Source: Chryseobacterium sp. (lineage in GTDB: Bacteria > Bacteroidota > Bacteroidia > Flavobacteriales > Weeksellaceae). Taken from it: a stretch of 64,000 nt of DNA. Made by a program: the position numbers and the translations under genes. The DNA is taken from assembly GCF_008831505.1 (NCBI RefSeq), contig NZ_CP044507.1, positions 744,001 through 808,000 on the forward strand, in the 5' to 3' direction. The notes beneath the pieces were generated by a model. It was given only the letters and a program-made list of their open reading frames with translations, was not told the origin of the DNA and ran no database searches. Shown one piece after another: positions 39,346 through 47,648 of this stretch (its first letter is position 1; each line of letters opens with the position of its first letter).

Positions 39346-40017
39346 TTAAAACTCCTTTATGTAGGAGGTTATAAGAGATATAGTCTCTTCCTTATTCAGA
39401 TCTGTGTTGTCTATCAGTATGGCGTCTGCCGCTTTTTTCAATGGCGCTGTTTCGCGTTCGCTGTCTATCCTGTCACGTGTTACCAGATTTTCGCGGACTG
39501 CCATTTTGTCGATGGTGACTCCCTGGTTTGTCAGTTCCAGATGCCGGCGGTTGGTACGCTCGTCTACACTGGCGGTCAGGAAAAACTTGTAATCTGCATC
39601 CGGCAGAACCACTGTTCCGATGTCGCGGCCATCCATTATTATGCCTCCGGCCGCTGCTCCTTTACGCTGCAGGTCCAACAGGTAGTTACGGACTTCGGCC
39701 TGTTTCGCTACCAGACTCACAAAACCTGATATCTCCGGTTCACGGATTTCCGCAGTAATATCCTGTCCGTTCAGAAAGAGAACCAATGTGCCGGAAATAT
39801 TCCGGAATTCCAGATTTATTGAAGGAAGTTCACTGATCAGGCAGCCGAAATCAATTTCCTCATTGTTAAAGCAATGATGAAGTGCATAGTAAGTTACCGC
39901 CCTGTACAGTGCACCGGTATCCATATGAACGAGTCCCAGCCGGGCAGCGATTGCTTTGGAGATGGAGCTCTTTCCTGTAGACGAAAATCCGTCTATCGCG
40001 ATTACAGGTTTTCTCAT
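39346..40017 (-). CDS. cmk: (d)CMP kinase
   Basis: Phosphorylates CMP and dCMP with ATP in pyrimidine nucleotide salvage. 223 residues, usual length. Seen: P-loop IDGFSSTGKSSISK at residues 7-20, MDTGALYRAVTY near 32, GRDIGTVVLPDA near 125 and the LID region RNLVTRDRIDSERETAPLKKA-like segment near 175-195. Start is ATG 40017 (MRKPVIAIDG); a longer frame adds six residues. Located directly downstream of porQ, as in many Bacteroidota, so the pair is probably an operon. Confidence 0.95.
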   Translation of the reverse strand: MRKPVIAIDGFSSTGKSSISKAIAARLGLVHMDTGALYRAVTYYALHHCFNNEEIDFGCLISELPSINLEFRNISGTLVLFLNGQDITAEIREPEISGFVSLVAKQAEVRNYLLDLQRKGAAAGGIIMDGRDIGTVVLPDADYKFFLTASVDERTNRRHLELTNQGVTIDKMAVRENLVTRDRIDSERETAPLKKAADAILIDNTDLNKEETISLITSYIKEF

Positions 40018-40086
40018 GATGCAAAAGTCGGCCAAAAATTTATATTACGGAAATAATAACAGTTACAATGCGGGCGCGGAAGGTGC

Positions 40087-41076
40087 TTAGTACCTGTTTC
40101 CGCTCATGTCCAGCGAAATACCCAGCATATTCATATTCCCGGCAGCATGATAGCGAACATGGGAATAATCGACACGGAGACTGTTGAATTTTACACCGAA
40201 ACCCGCGCTCAGACCTGCAAAGCTGCGCTGGTCCACGACAGAAAGTTCGTTGCCGCGCTTGACATTATAACCCAAACGGATATTAAATGTGCTTTCGGGA
40301 AAAATCTCGGCACCGAAGGAAATATGATCAAGTATTTTTCTGCCAAATCCGGTTTCCTGGCCGTTGCTGTTATATTCGGACGAAATATCAAATTGCTGAA
40401 GGTCATGTGCAGTGATGGTGATTGCTGCGGGAAAGTTTTTAAGGATCCGTGTGTATCCCAGGTCTACCCGGAAGGGCAGGTTTTCCCTTTCTCCATTAAA
40501 GGATTTGAATTGGTAACCAAAATTTCGGGCTACAACGCCAATGGTCTCATTCGTTTTTTTGAAATGATAGGTGACGCCAAAATTTCCTGCGACAGCCATG
40601 GAGGTATAGCTGTCAATTTTTGCATTCACCAGATTTACACTGGCACCAATGGTCCATTCATCCTCAAACTGATAGGCATAACCCGCTCCGATCGCCGCGT
40701 CATAGGCCCCGAATTCACCGTTTTCGAAACCGGCTTCATCGGTTCTGGGCATCCGGCCATAATCCATGTACCGGGCGTTGGCGGTAATCAGATGGCCTTC
40801 TTCGAAGGCATGCGCGTAATTTACAGTACCGTATTTGGATCCTGCCAGATAAGTTGCGGCATTCACGGAAATTTGTTTATGCATGTCCAGGTTAAGAAGT
40901 GCAGGGTTCACCGCAGCAAAATTGACGTCATGGTCACGTACTGAAACTGCATCTCCTCCCAGAGCGGCCTGCCGGGCAGAAACCGGAAGATTGAGAAAAG
41001 GATATACATTCTCACCCGTTTGCGCGGACACAGTAATGCCCACCAGGAGCAACGCAGAAATTATAATCTTCTTCAA
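40087..41076 (-). CDS. porQ: type IX secretion system protein PorQ
   Basis: A 329-residue outer-membrane beta-barrel protein of the PorQ family, with a signal peptide (MKKIIISALLLVGITVSAQ) and PorV-like N-terminus (LNLPVSARQAALGGDAVSV near 28-46). PorQ works with PorU, PorV and PorZ in processing and anchoring cargo exported by the type IX system, found only in Bacteroidota. The barrel-like alternation runs from about 60 to the C-terminus. Its neighbour cmk is the conserved Bacteroidota synteny partner. No other type IX gene is in the window. Confidence 0.93.
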   Translation of the reverse strand: MKKIIISALLLVGITVSAQTGENVYPFLNLPVSARQAALGGDAVSVRDHDVNFAAVNPALLNLDMHKQISVNAATYLAGSKYGTVNYAHAFEEGHLITANARYMDYGRMPRTDEAGFENGEFGAYDAAIGAGYAYQFEDEWTIGASVNLVNAKIDSYTSMAVAGNFGVTYHFKKTNETIGVVARNFGYQFKSFNGERENLPFRVDLGYTRILKNFPAAITITAHDLQQFDISSEYNSNGQETGFGRKILDHISFGAEIFPESTFNIRLGYNVKRGNELSVVDQRSFAGLSAGFGVKFNSLRVDYSHVRYHAAGNMNMLGISLDMSGNRY

Positions 41077-41185
41077 AATGCGGTTATCTATTGCAAAAAT
41101 AATTCTTTTCTATACTTATCAAAATTTTTAGCAAATTATTTGGTCTAAACTGATGGAATTACCAACTGTTTTATAGTCATTTCGT

Positions 41186-41193
41186 TATATTTG
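41186..41193 (+). promoter_or_regulatory. candidate -7 box for pyrH-frr
   Basis: TATATTTG is an exact TAnnTTTG match, 45 bases before the pyrH ATG. No exact TTG lies 17-23 bases upstream; the nearest is CTG at 17 bases. Confidence 0.55.
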
Positions 41194-41238
41194 CAGCACT
41201 AAAACAGACTTATAATCCCACCTGAGACCCTATTGGAA

Positions 41239-41946
41239 ATGAAATATAAAAGAATCTTGCTGAAACTGAGCGGTGAAGCCCTTATGGGAAACCTGCCCTA
41301 CGGAATTGATAATGAAAGGCTGAAAGAATATGCACAGGAAATTAAGCAGGCCGTAGATGTGGGCTGTGAAGTAGCAGTGGTTATTGGCGGAGGAAATATA
41401 TTTCGTGGTGTAGCAGGTGCGGCCAAAGGAATGGACCGTGTACAGGGCGACTATATGGGCATGCTGGCCACCGTGATAAACGGAATGGCTTTGCAGGGCG
41501 CCCTGGAAGATGCCGGTGTGAAAACACGTCTTCAGAGTGCCATCGAAATGGACAAAGTGGCTGAACCATTCATTAAGAGAAGGGCTGTAAGGCATTTGGA
41601 AAAAGGTCGTGTAGTCATTTTCGGCGCCGGGACCGGTAATCCGTATTTCACCACTGATACTGCCGCAACTCTGCGTGCAATTGAGATCGGTGCCGACGTA
41701 ATTTTGAAAGGAACCCGCGTTGACGGTATCTACGACAGCGATCCGGAAAAAAACTCCGATGCGAAAAAATTCAACTCCCTTACATTCGATGAGGTGTTCG
41801 ACAGGAACCTGAAGGTCATGGACATGACCGCATTCACTCTCAGTCACGAGAATAAGTTACCGATCGTGGTGTTTGATATGAACCGTGCCGGAAATCTTCT
41901 TAAAATTGTTGAAGGCGAGAGAATAGGGACGCTCGTAGATTTATAG
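41239..41946 (+). CDS. pyrH: UMP kinase
   Basis: Bacterial hexameric amino-acid-kinase-fold enzyme converting UMP to UDP. 235 residues. Seen: [14 protein letters not shown] at 4-17, [11 protein letters not shown] near 53-63 and [21 protein letters not shown] near 130-150. The ORF opens at a TTG (41233), but the ATG at 41239 fits the family start. Followed by frr 24 bases later, the standard pyrH-frr pairing in bacteria. Allosteric control by GTP and UTP is known for the family. Confidence 0.96.
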   Translation: MKYKRILLKLSGEALMGNLPYGIDNERLKEYAQEIKQAVDVGCEVAVVIGGGNIFRGVAGAAKGMDRVQGDYMGMLATVINGMALQGALEDAGVKTRLQSAIEMDKVAEPFIKRRAVRHLEKGRVVIFGAGTGNPYFTTDTAATLRAIEIGADVILKGTRVDGIYDSDPEKNSDAKKFNSLTFDEVFDRNLKVMDMTAFTLSHENKLPIVVFDMNRAGNLLKIVEGERIGTLVDL

Positions 41947-41970
41947 ATCATTTAACTAAAATATTTTATT

Positions 41971-42525
41971 ATGGAAGAATTGGATATGATTAAGGATATG
42001 GTGAAGCAGGAAATGGATGCAGCAATTAAGCACCTGGACCATGCTTTCCAGAAAATCCGTGCCGGCCGTGCCTCCACATCTATGGTGCAGGATGTAATGG
42101 TAGAATACTATGGTGCCTTAACACCGCTGAACCAGGTAGCCAACGTTTCCGTTCCGGATGCCATGACCATTTCCATACAACCCTGGGACAGAAGCGCTGT
42201 AGGTGCTATAGAAAAGGCAATTGTAAATTCCAACCTGGGCTTTGCCCCATCCAATAACGGAGATACTATTATTCTGAATGTGCCGCCACTAACTGAAGAG
42301 AGAAGACGCGATCTTGCCAAACAGGCAAAAGGGGAGTCCGACCAGACAAAGATTACGGTTAGAAATGCGCGACAGGACGGCATGAAGGAACTGAAAAAAC
42401 TGGACGGGGTTTCCGAAGACCTGATTAAGGACATGGAAAGCCAAATTCAGGACATGACCGACAGTTACGTTAAACTTTGTGACGAACACCTGAAAACCAA
42501 AGAGGCTGATATTATGAAAGTCTGA
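41971..42525 (+). CDS. frr: ribosome recycling factor
   Basis: Splits post-termination ribosomes with EF-G. 184 residues, the usual size. Seen: the helical domain with IRAGRASTSMVQDVMVEYYG near 30-49, the small beta domain with NQVANVSVPDAMTISIQPWD near 54-73, and NLGFAPSNNGDTIILNVPPLTEERR near 90-115. Second gene of pyrH-frr, ending at a strong terminator. Start ATG 41971 (MEELDMIKDMVKQEM) puts the first helix in register with other RRFs. Confidence 0.96.
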   Translation: MEELDMIKDMVKQEMDAAIKHLDHAFQKIRAGRASTSMVQDVMVEYYGALTPLNQVANVSVPDAMTISIQPWDRSAVGAIEKAIVNSNLGFAPSNNGDTIILNVPPLTEERRRDLAKQAKGESDQTKITVRNARQDGMKELKKLDGVSEDLIKDMESQIQDMTDSYVKLCDEHLKTKEADIMKV

Positions 42526-42548
42526 TATAATCAGATATTATTTTGAAT

Positions 42549-42590
42549 AAACCGGGCGGAGCTGCACAATTTGCAACTCCGCCCAGTTTA
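42549..42590. terminator. bidirectional terminator between frr and the LptF/G gene
   Basis: An 18-base arm beginning AAACCGGGCGGAG pairs with its complement ending CTCCGCCCAGTTT, with two wobble or mismatch positions. It is suited to both the converging frr and LptF/G-type transcripts. Confidence 0.85.
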
Positions 42591-42602
42591 TTTAATCTCT
42601 TA

Positions 42603-44063
42603 TTACTGATAACGCTGATGTTCCTTTTCTTTGCTGAAGATTCTGATCAGCGGTTTGAAAAGTGACCTGTACTTCTCCGCATCAAATAACTGCGAGTCTG
42701 TAAGGGCTTTGTAGGTGAGCCAGATACTGAACGGAAAGAGAATCATATTAGGAATCCAGGCGGCCAAAAATGGGTTCAGCGTGCCGTTCCAGGCCAGATT
42801 TTCCACCGAGATATTCATTACATAAAATACAATAAAGATGATGATGGCAATGACTACCGGCAAACCCATACCTCCTTTCCGGATAATGGAGCCCAGACTG
42901 GCACCAATCAGAAAGAAAATGATGCACGTCACAGAATAGGCAATGATCCGCTGCTGATAGAGGACTACGCGGCTAAAGCTTTTAATAGTGGGAAGCATTT
43001 GCTGCTCGCGGTTCTGAATGCTCACTTTCAGGGATTCAATTTTCTGGTATGCGCCTGCCAGTGCCCGCAGCTGGACGTCCTGCTTCAGCGTATCCATCCT
43101 GACCTGTGCCTTAAGCTTGCCCGCCGGCACCTTTTTTTTGTCAATGTAGCTCATATAAGGGTTCACCTGGCTCACGAGGTCCACATTGATGTTGTTGAAC
43201 ATCCTTGTATTTTCGTCCTTGGTCCTGTTTATAGTTGTGGTAAGCTGGTTATAAGTCTGGAATCTATAGTCATCGGTGATCTTTTCTTCTTCAATGGCTT
43301 TGTTTATGATTTCGCTGATGTCAAAATGGGAGGTTAGGGTATCAAACTTAATGGCCTGGTCCGGCTGTTTGTTTCTCGCCTCAAAATTCTGGTTAGCGAT
43401 TTGGTCTTCGAAAACATATCCGTTAAAGAGAATCAGTTTAAGGTAGTTTTGGTTTTCAGTAGAAGGTGCCAGCTTGCCGCGGTGGGCGCGTATGGACTGC
43501 TGGTTTTCGTAGGAATTGGCTTTTTTGTGGATGTAAATACCCTCCAGATTCTCACCGTTCTCACCACTGATTTTGTCAAATTTTACAAGATAACCCGGAA
43601 TCTGGTCTATAAACTGCCCGGGTGTAAAATTCAGAGCCGGCCGCGACTGTACAATATTATAGAGCATATTTTTGGCCTTCCGCTGGAAGTCCGGAGTAAT
43701 ATTATTCTGAAACAAAAAAAGTATAATTGAGAGAAAAACCGACACAAAGAAGAGTGGAGTCATTACCCTGGTCAGTGATATTCCGGCAGCTTTCATTGCG
43801 GCCAGTTCATAACGTTCGCCAAGTTCTCCAAAGGTCATTATGGATGAAAGCAGGATAGTAAGCGGCAGCACAAGATTGATGACACCTACACCATAGTAAA
43901 ACAGCAGCTTGATAATTTCCCAATAGCTAAGGCCTTTGCCCATAAACTGCCCAAGCTGTATCCATACGATGTTGACGATGAATATAAAAAAGAGGACGCT
44001 GAATATAAAAAAGAACGGACCGAAAAAAGTTTTTATTATATAACGGTCTAATAATTTAAACAT
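42603..44063 (-). CDS. LptF/LptG family permease
   Basis: A 486-residue inner-membrane permease of the YjgP/YjgQ family, part of the ABC complex that extracts lipopolysaccharide toward the Lpt bridge. Layout: three N-terminal helices (about residues 10-125, with MKAAGISLTRVMTPLF at 88), a long periplasmic beta-jellyroll domain (about 130-355), and three C-terminal helices (about 370-465). It is longer than E. coli LptF/G because of an enlarged periplasmic part, normal for Bacteroidota. The order lptF/G - lolA - ftsK on one strand is a recurrent Flavobacteriia arrangement. Which of LptF or LptG cannot be told. Confidence 0.88.
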   Translation of the reverse strand: MFKLLDRYIIKTFFGPFFFIFSVLFFIFIVNIVWIQLGQFMGKGLSYWEIIKLLFYYGVGVINLVLPLTILLSSIMTFGELGERYELAAMKAAGISLTRVMTPLFFVSVFLSIILFLFQNNITPDFQRKAKNMLYNIVQSRPALNFTPGQFIDQIPGYLVKFDKISGENGENLEGIYIHKKANSYENQQSIRAHRGKLAPSTENQNYLKLILFNGYVFEDQIANQNFEARNKQPDQAIKFDTLTSHFDISEIINKAIEEEKITDDYRFQTYNQLTTTINRTKDENTRMFNNINVDLVSQVNPYMSYIDKKKVPAGKLKAQVRMDTLKQDVQLRALAGAYQKIESLKVSIQNREQQMLPTIKSFSRVVLYQQRIIAYSVTCIIFFLIGASLGSIIRKGGMGLPVVIAIIIFIVFYVMNISVENLAWNGTLNPFLAAWIPNMILFPFSIWLTYKALTDSQLFDAEKYRSLFKPLIRIFSKEKEHQRYQ

Positions 44064-44079
44064 CCTTCAAAATTAAGAA

Positions 44080-44108
44080 AAAGCCACAAAGAATTGCTTT
44101 GTGACTTT
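44080..44108 (-). terminator. terminator after lolA-like gene
   Basis: Minus strand AAAGTCACAAAG-CAATT-CTTTGTGGCTTT followed by TTC. Twelve-base arms with one T-G wobble, between lolA and the permease gene. Confidence 0.7.
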
Positions 44109-44130
44109 CAAATTTATGATTGTTATTTAA

Positions 44131-44778
44131 TTACAGTTCGGTGATTACGTAATTCTGGAACTTCTGTCTGTTGAATGTAAACATGTCCGAAGCCAGGTTT
44201 TGGTTATCTTTATACTCCTTGATGGCTATTACCGCGACATCTTTGTTGGTACCGTGCTGTTCCAGCTTAACTAGTTGCTTATTGGCTGTATCTACATACA
44301 GGTTCACCTGTTTCAGACCGTTTGCTTTTACCGGTGTCAGTTTTATATAGTCGGTATTTACGCCGTTTACTGTTCTCTTACCCGAATAAGTAGCATTAAA
44401 ATCTTTCTTATAGGAAGTTAGGTAACTTGTAGGCGAAAACATCACATCGCTGCCGTTAGGCTTTGCTATGGTTACTTCCTTGTCGTCATCATTGATATTG
44501 TATATCCTGTTACCGTCAAAGATTTGCTCCGTACCCATGATTTTCAGTTTGTATTTGGGTCCTTCAGCATAGTAAATTCCGGTTTCGGTCTTGTTTACCT
44601 GCCCGTTAATGCCGGAACCAAAGGTAAATTTGAAATAAGAATTTTTCTTGGCTTTATAGTTAGCTGTAACCGCATCCAGGATCTGTCGGGACTTAGTGTC
44701 AATTTTCTGAGCCTGCATCATTGCGGCAGTGCCTACTACCATTGCGCCTGCGGCCAGCTTCACAAATATATTATTCAT
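44131..44778 (-). CDS. lolA: outer-membrane lipoprotein carrier LolA-like protein
   Basis: A 215-residue periplasmic protein with a signal peptide (LAAGAMVVGTAAMMQAQ at residues 8-24) and a LolA-type open beta-barrel: KSRQILDAVTANYKAKKNSYFKF near 29-51, GIYYAEGPKYKLKIMGTEQIFDG near 66-88 and the C-terminal LNPVKANGLKQVNLYVD-like region near 147. LolA carries lipoproteins across the periplasm to the outer membrane. Directly downstream of ftsK, upstream of the LptF/G gene. The gene name rests on fold and synteny. Confidence 0.85.
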   Translation of the reverse strand: MNNIFVKLAAGAMVVGTAAMMQAQKIDTKSRQILDAVTANYKAKKNSYFKFTFGSGINGQVNKTETGIYYAEGPKYKLKIMGTEQIFDGNRIYNINDDDKEVTIAKPNGSDVMFSPTSYLTSYKKDFNATYSGKRTVNGVNTDYIKLTPVKANGLKQVNLYVDTANKQLVKLEQHGTNKDVAVIAIKEYKDNQNLASDMFTFNRQKFQNYVITEL

Positions 44779-44864
44779 TTTTTGTCTGTTTATAAAATTA
44801 AACTTTTGTTTGAATCTCCACTATAAACTCAAAAAGTATTCCATTATTGCCAAGGCTGTATTTT

Positions 44865-47375
44865 CTAGTTTTTCAAATCCTGCAGAAACTGCTCCAGGGA
44901 ATTCAGGTCAGTAATCTGAACTTCACGCGCTTTAGCCCCATTAAATCCACCCACAACGCCGGCCGCTTCAAGCTGATCCATAATCCGGCCGGCGCGGTTA
45001 TATCCGAGTTTCAGTTGCCTCTGCAGCATGGAAGTTGAGCCCTGCTGGGTGGAAACTACAATTCTGGCCGCCTCTTCAAACAGGGCGTCCTTTTCGTTAG
45101 GATCAAAGGCAGCAGGCCCGCTTTGGCCATCTTCCGCCGGAACTTCCGGCAGCATGAAGGCTGATGCATAACCTTTTTGTGCACCTATATAATCTACAAT
45201 TTTTTCTACTTCAGGAGTATCTACGAAAGCGCACTGCAGCCGCAGAATCTCGTTTCCGTTAAAATAAAGCATATCTCCTTTACCAATAAGCTGGTCTGCA
45301 CCTGTAGCATCCAGAATTGTACGTGAATCGATGCTGGAAATTACGCGGAAGGCTGCCCTTGCCGGAAAATTGGCTTTTATCATCCCCGTGATTACATTTA
45401 CAGACGGACGCTGCGTGGCCACGATAAGATGGATGCCCACGGCTCTGGCCAGCTGGGCCAGGCGCGCAATAGGATGTTCTACCTCTTTACCCGCGGTCAT
45501 AATAAGGTCGGCAAACTCATCCACTACCAGAACGATATAAGGCAGATATCGGTGTCCGTTTTCCGGGTTTAGTTTACGTTCTTTAAACTTGCCGTTATAC
45601 TCTTTGATTGTACGGCAGAAAGCATTTTTCAAAAGCTCATAGCGTGTATCCATCTCTATGCACAGGGAATTAAGGGTATTAATCACCTTGTGTGTATCGG
45701 TAATAATCGCATCCTCAGAATCGGGCAGTTTTGCCAGATAGTGCCGTTCAATCTTCGAGTACAGCGTCAGTTCCACTTTCTTGGGATCCACCATCACGAA
45801 TTTGAGCTCACTCGGGTGCTTTTTATACAGTAGTGAGGTAAGGATCGCGTTAATACCTACAGATTTACCCTGACCTGTGGCACCGGCCATAAGAAGGTGG
45901 GGCATTTTTGCCAGGTCGGCCATGAAGATTTCATTGGATATCGTTTTACCGAAAACCACCGGCAGGTCCATATCCGTATTCTGGAATTTCTGGGAAGCCA
46001 GTACGCTTCTCATGGAGACCATTGTGGGGTTTTTCCTGGGAACCTCTATACCTATGGTTCCCTTACCAGGCATGGGTGCAATAATCCGGATCCCCATGGC
46101 GGAAAGGTTAAGCGCTATATCATCCTGAAGTTTTTTGATGGCAGCAACACGTATACCCGCTTCAGGTACAATTTCATAGAGGGTAACGGTGGGTCCGATT
46201 GTTGCCTTTATTTCGGCAATGCCCACATTGAAATTTTTGAGCAGTCCTACAATCTTATTTTTATTCTCCTCAAGTTCTTCTTTATTGATGGAGATTTCTT
46301 CGGAGCCATAATCTTTAAGCAGATTGATGGTGGGCATCTGGAATTTAGCCAGGTCTAGAGTGTGATCATACAGCCCATGCTGTTTCACCAAATCTGCCGA
46401 CCTTAGGTCGGTTTCATCTTCCGGCTCATCGGTCTCCCGTGCTACTTCCACTTTAAATTCAAAACTGTCCGGTTCCTGTTTAAAGGATGAGACCGGCGCC
46501 GATGCGGTAACAGGAGTGCCGGGTGTGAGAGTCACAGTGTGGGTTGCCGCTTCGTCCAATTCCTCAAAAGAGGTGTTATTGGGCGTAGTTATGGTTTGAA
46601 GGCCGGTATTCACTTCTACTTCAGGAAAACCTTTCGGCAGCTCGGTTATTGTGCTGATGCGGCGGGGTTCTTCGTCATCTTCGGCTGAAGTTGTGGTGGA
46701 TGGTGCATCTCCAATACCTGCCGACTCCTCCAGTTGGGTATCTGCTTCAAAATCTTCAGATGAACTGGGCATCATGCCTTTTATTTTGCCAAGTGTTTTG
46801 TCATTAATATCATTCAGTCTGCTTTTTATGGCACTGGGACGCATATTGAATTCCAAGATAAAATACATGCCTATGCTGACGCCTATAACTGCCCAAAGTC
46901 CCACCATTCCTATTACTGAGATCAGAAAATCAACAACCTGGAAACCGTACACCCCGCTCAAGGTTCCGACTCCCTGCGTAACTGCGCCAAAGAAAATGGG
47001 CAGCCAGCAAATGAAGAACAGGGAATGACCGATGGTTTTCCAGGGTTTGAAATATTTTTTCTTCAGAATGAGCATGCCCACCACAAAGAAGAGAAAGGCC
47101 ACGATAAATGCCGCCACACCAATACTGTCGAAAATAAATATTTTTCCAAACCAATCGCCCAGTTTTCCAAAAAGGTTTGAAGATTTTACACTGCGGTCCA
47201 GCATCGTTCCAGCCTGACTTTGATCCGCTTTCCAGTTCATCAGGTATGAAGCGAAGGACCCTGCCATTACAAGTGACAGTACCAATAATATAATTCCAAA
47301 AAATATTCGCGGTTTTGAAAGTATTCTGCTGTTTTCTGCCACGGCAGCTGTTGTGTTTTTTGTGTTCTTTTCCAT
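44865..47375 (-). CDS. ftsK: DNA translocase FtsK
   Basis: Septal DNA pump that segregates chromosome ends and helps XerCD recombination at dif. 836 residues. Layout: four N-terminal membrane helices (about residues 20-190), an acidic Thr/Glu-rich linker (about 200-320), the RecA-like motor (about 370-730) with Walker A GATGQGKS near 494 and Walker B VLVVDEFADLI near 617, and the C-terminal gamma winged-helix domain (STSMLQRQLKLGYNRAGRIMD near 777-797). No alternative start needed. A -7 box lies 14 bases before its ATG. Typical of the family. Confidence 0.96.
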   Translation of the reverse strand: MEKNTKNTTAAVAENSRILSKPRIFFGIILLVLSLVMAGSFASYLMNWKADQSQAGTMLDRSVKSSNLFGKLGDWFGKIFIFDSIGVAAFIVAFLFFVVGMLILKKKYFKPWKTIGHSLFFICWLPIFFGAVTQGVGTLSGVYGFQVVDFLISVIGMVGLWAVIGVSIGMYFILEFNMRPSAIKSRLNDINDKTLGKIKGMMPSSSEDFEADTQLEESAGIGDAPSTTTSAEDDEEPRRISTITELPKGFPEVEVNTGLQTITTPNNTSFEELDEAATHTVTLTPGTPVTASAPVSSFKQEPDSFEFKVEVARETDEPEDETDLRSADLVKQHGLYDHTLDLAKFQMPTINLLKDYGSEEISINKEELEENKNKIVGLLKNFNVGIAEIKATIGPTVTLYEIVPEAGIRVAAIKKLQDDIALNLSAMGIRIIAPMPGKGTIGIEVPRKNPTMVSMRSVLASQKFQNTDMDLPVVFGKTISNEIFMADLAKMPHLLMAGATGQGKSVGINAILTSLLYKKHPSELKFVMVDPKKVELTLYSKIERHYLAKLPDSEDAIITDTHKVINTLNSLCIEMDTRYELLKNAFCRTIKEYNGKFKERKLNPENGHRYLPYIVLVVDEFADLIMTAGKEVEHPIARLAQLARAVGIHLIVATQRPSVNVITGMIKANFPARAAFRVISSIDSRTILDATGADQLIGKGDMLYFNGNEILRLQCAFVDTPEVEKIVDYIGAQKGYASAFMLPEVPAEDGQSGPAAFDPNEKDALFEEAARIVVSTQQGSTSMLQRQLKLGYNRAGRIMDQLEAAGVVGGFNGAKAREVQITDLNSLEQFLQDLKN

Positions 47376-47388
47376 AGGTCAGTGCCGG

Positions 47389-47396
47389 CAAATTTA
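47389..47396 (-). promoter_or_regulatory. candidate -7 box for ftsK
   Basis: TAAATTTG on the minus strand (TAnnTTTG), 14 bases from the ftsK ATG. No TTG at the usual distance is seen. The rest of the 47376-47648 gap holds the divergent ccsA promoter and no gene I can support. Confidence 0.45.
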
Positions 47397-47553
47397 GTAA
47401 AAAATAGGTATGATTAGCTGTCGCGGCGCTGCAAATGAAACTGTTTTTGCCGTCCTATGGTGAAGCACGAAACTTCACGCTCAGCATCAGACAGGATTTC
47501 AATATTAAATTAATGTTAACAACAAATTCAATTGATAAATATCAGCTATCGGA

Positions 47554-47585
47554 TTGGCTTTTCTAATTTATTGCGTGTATTTTTG
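47554..47585 (+). promoter_or_regulatory. promoter of the ccsBA fusion gene
   Basis: TTG (47554-47556), 21 bases, then TATTTTTG (47578-47585): both elements and the spacing match the Bacteroidota consensus TTG-N17-23-TAnnTTTG. The start codon is 64 bases downstream. Confidence 0.7.
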
Positions 47586-47648
47586 CTGATTGATGCACTA
47601 AAAAATATTATTTCAGTCTTTTAGCGCTGAAAATTTAACTGATTTACA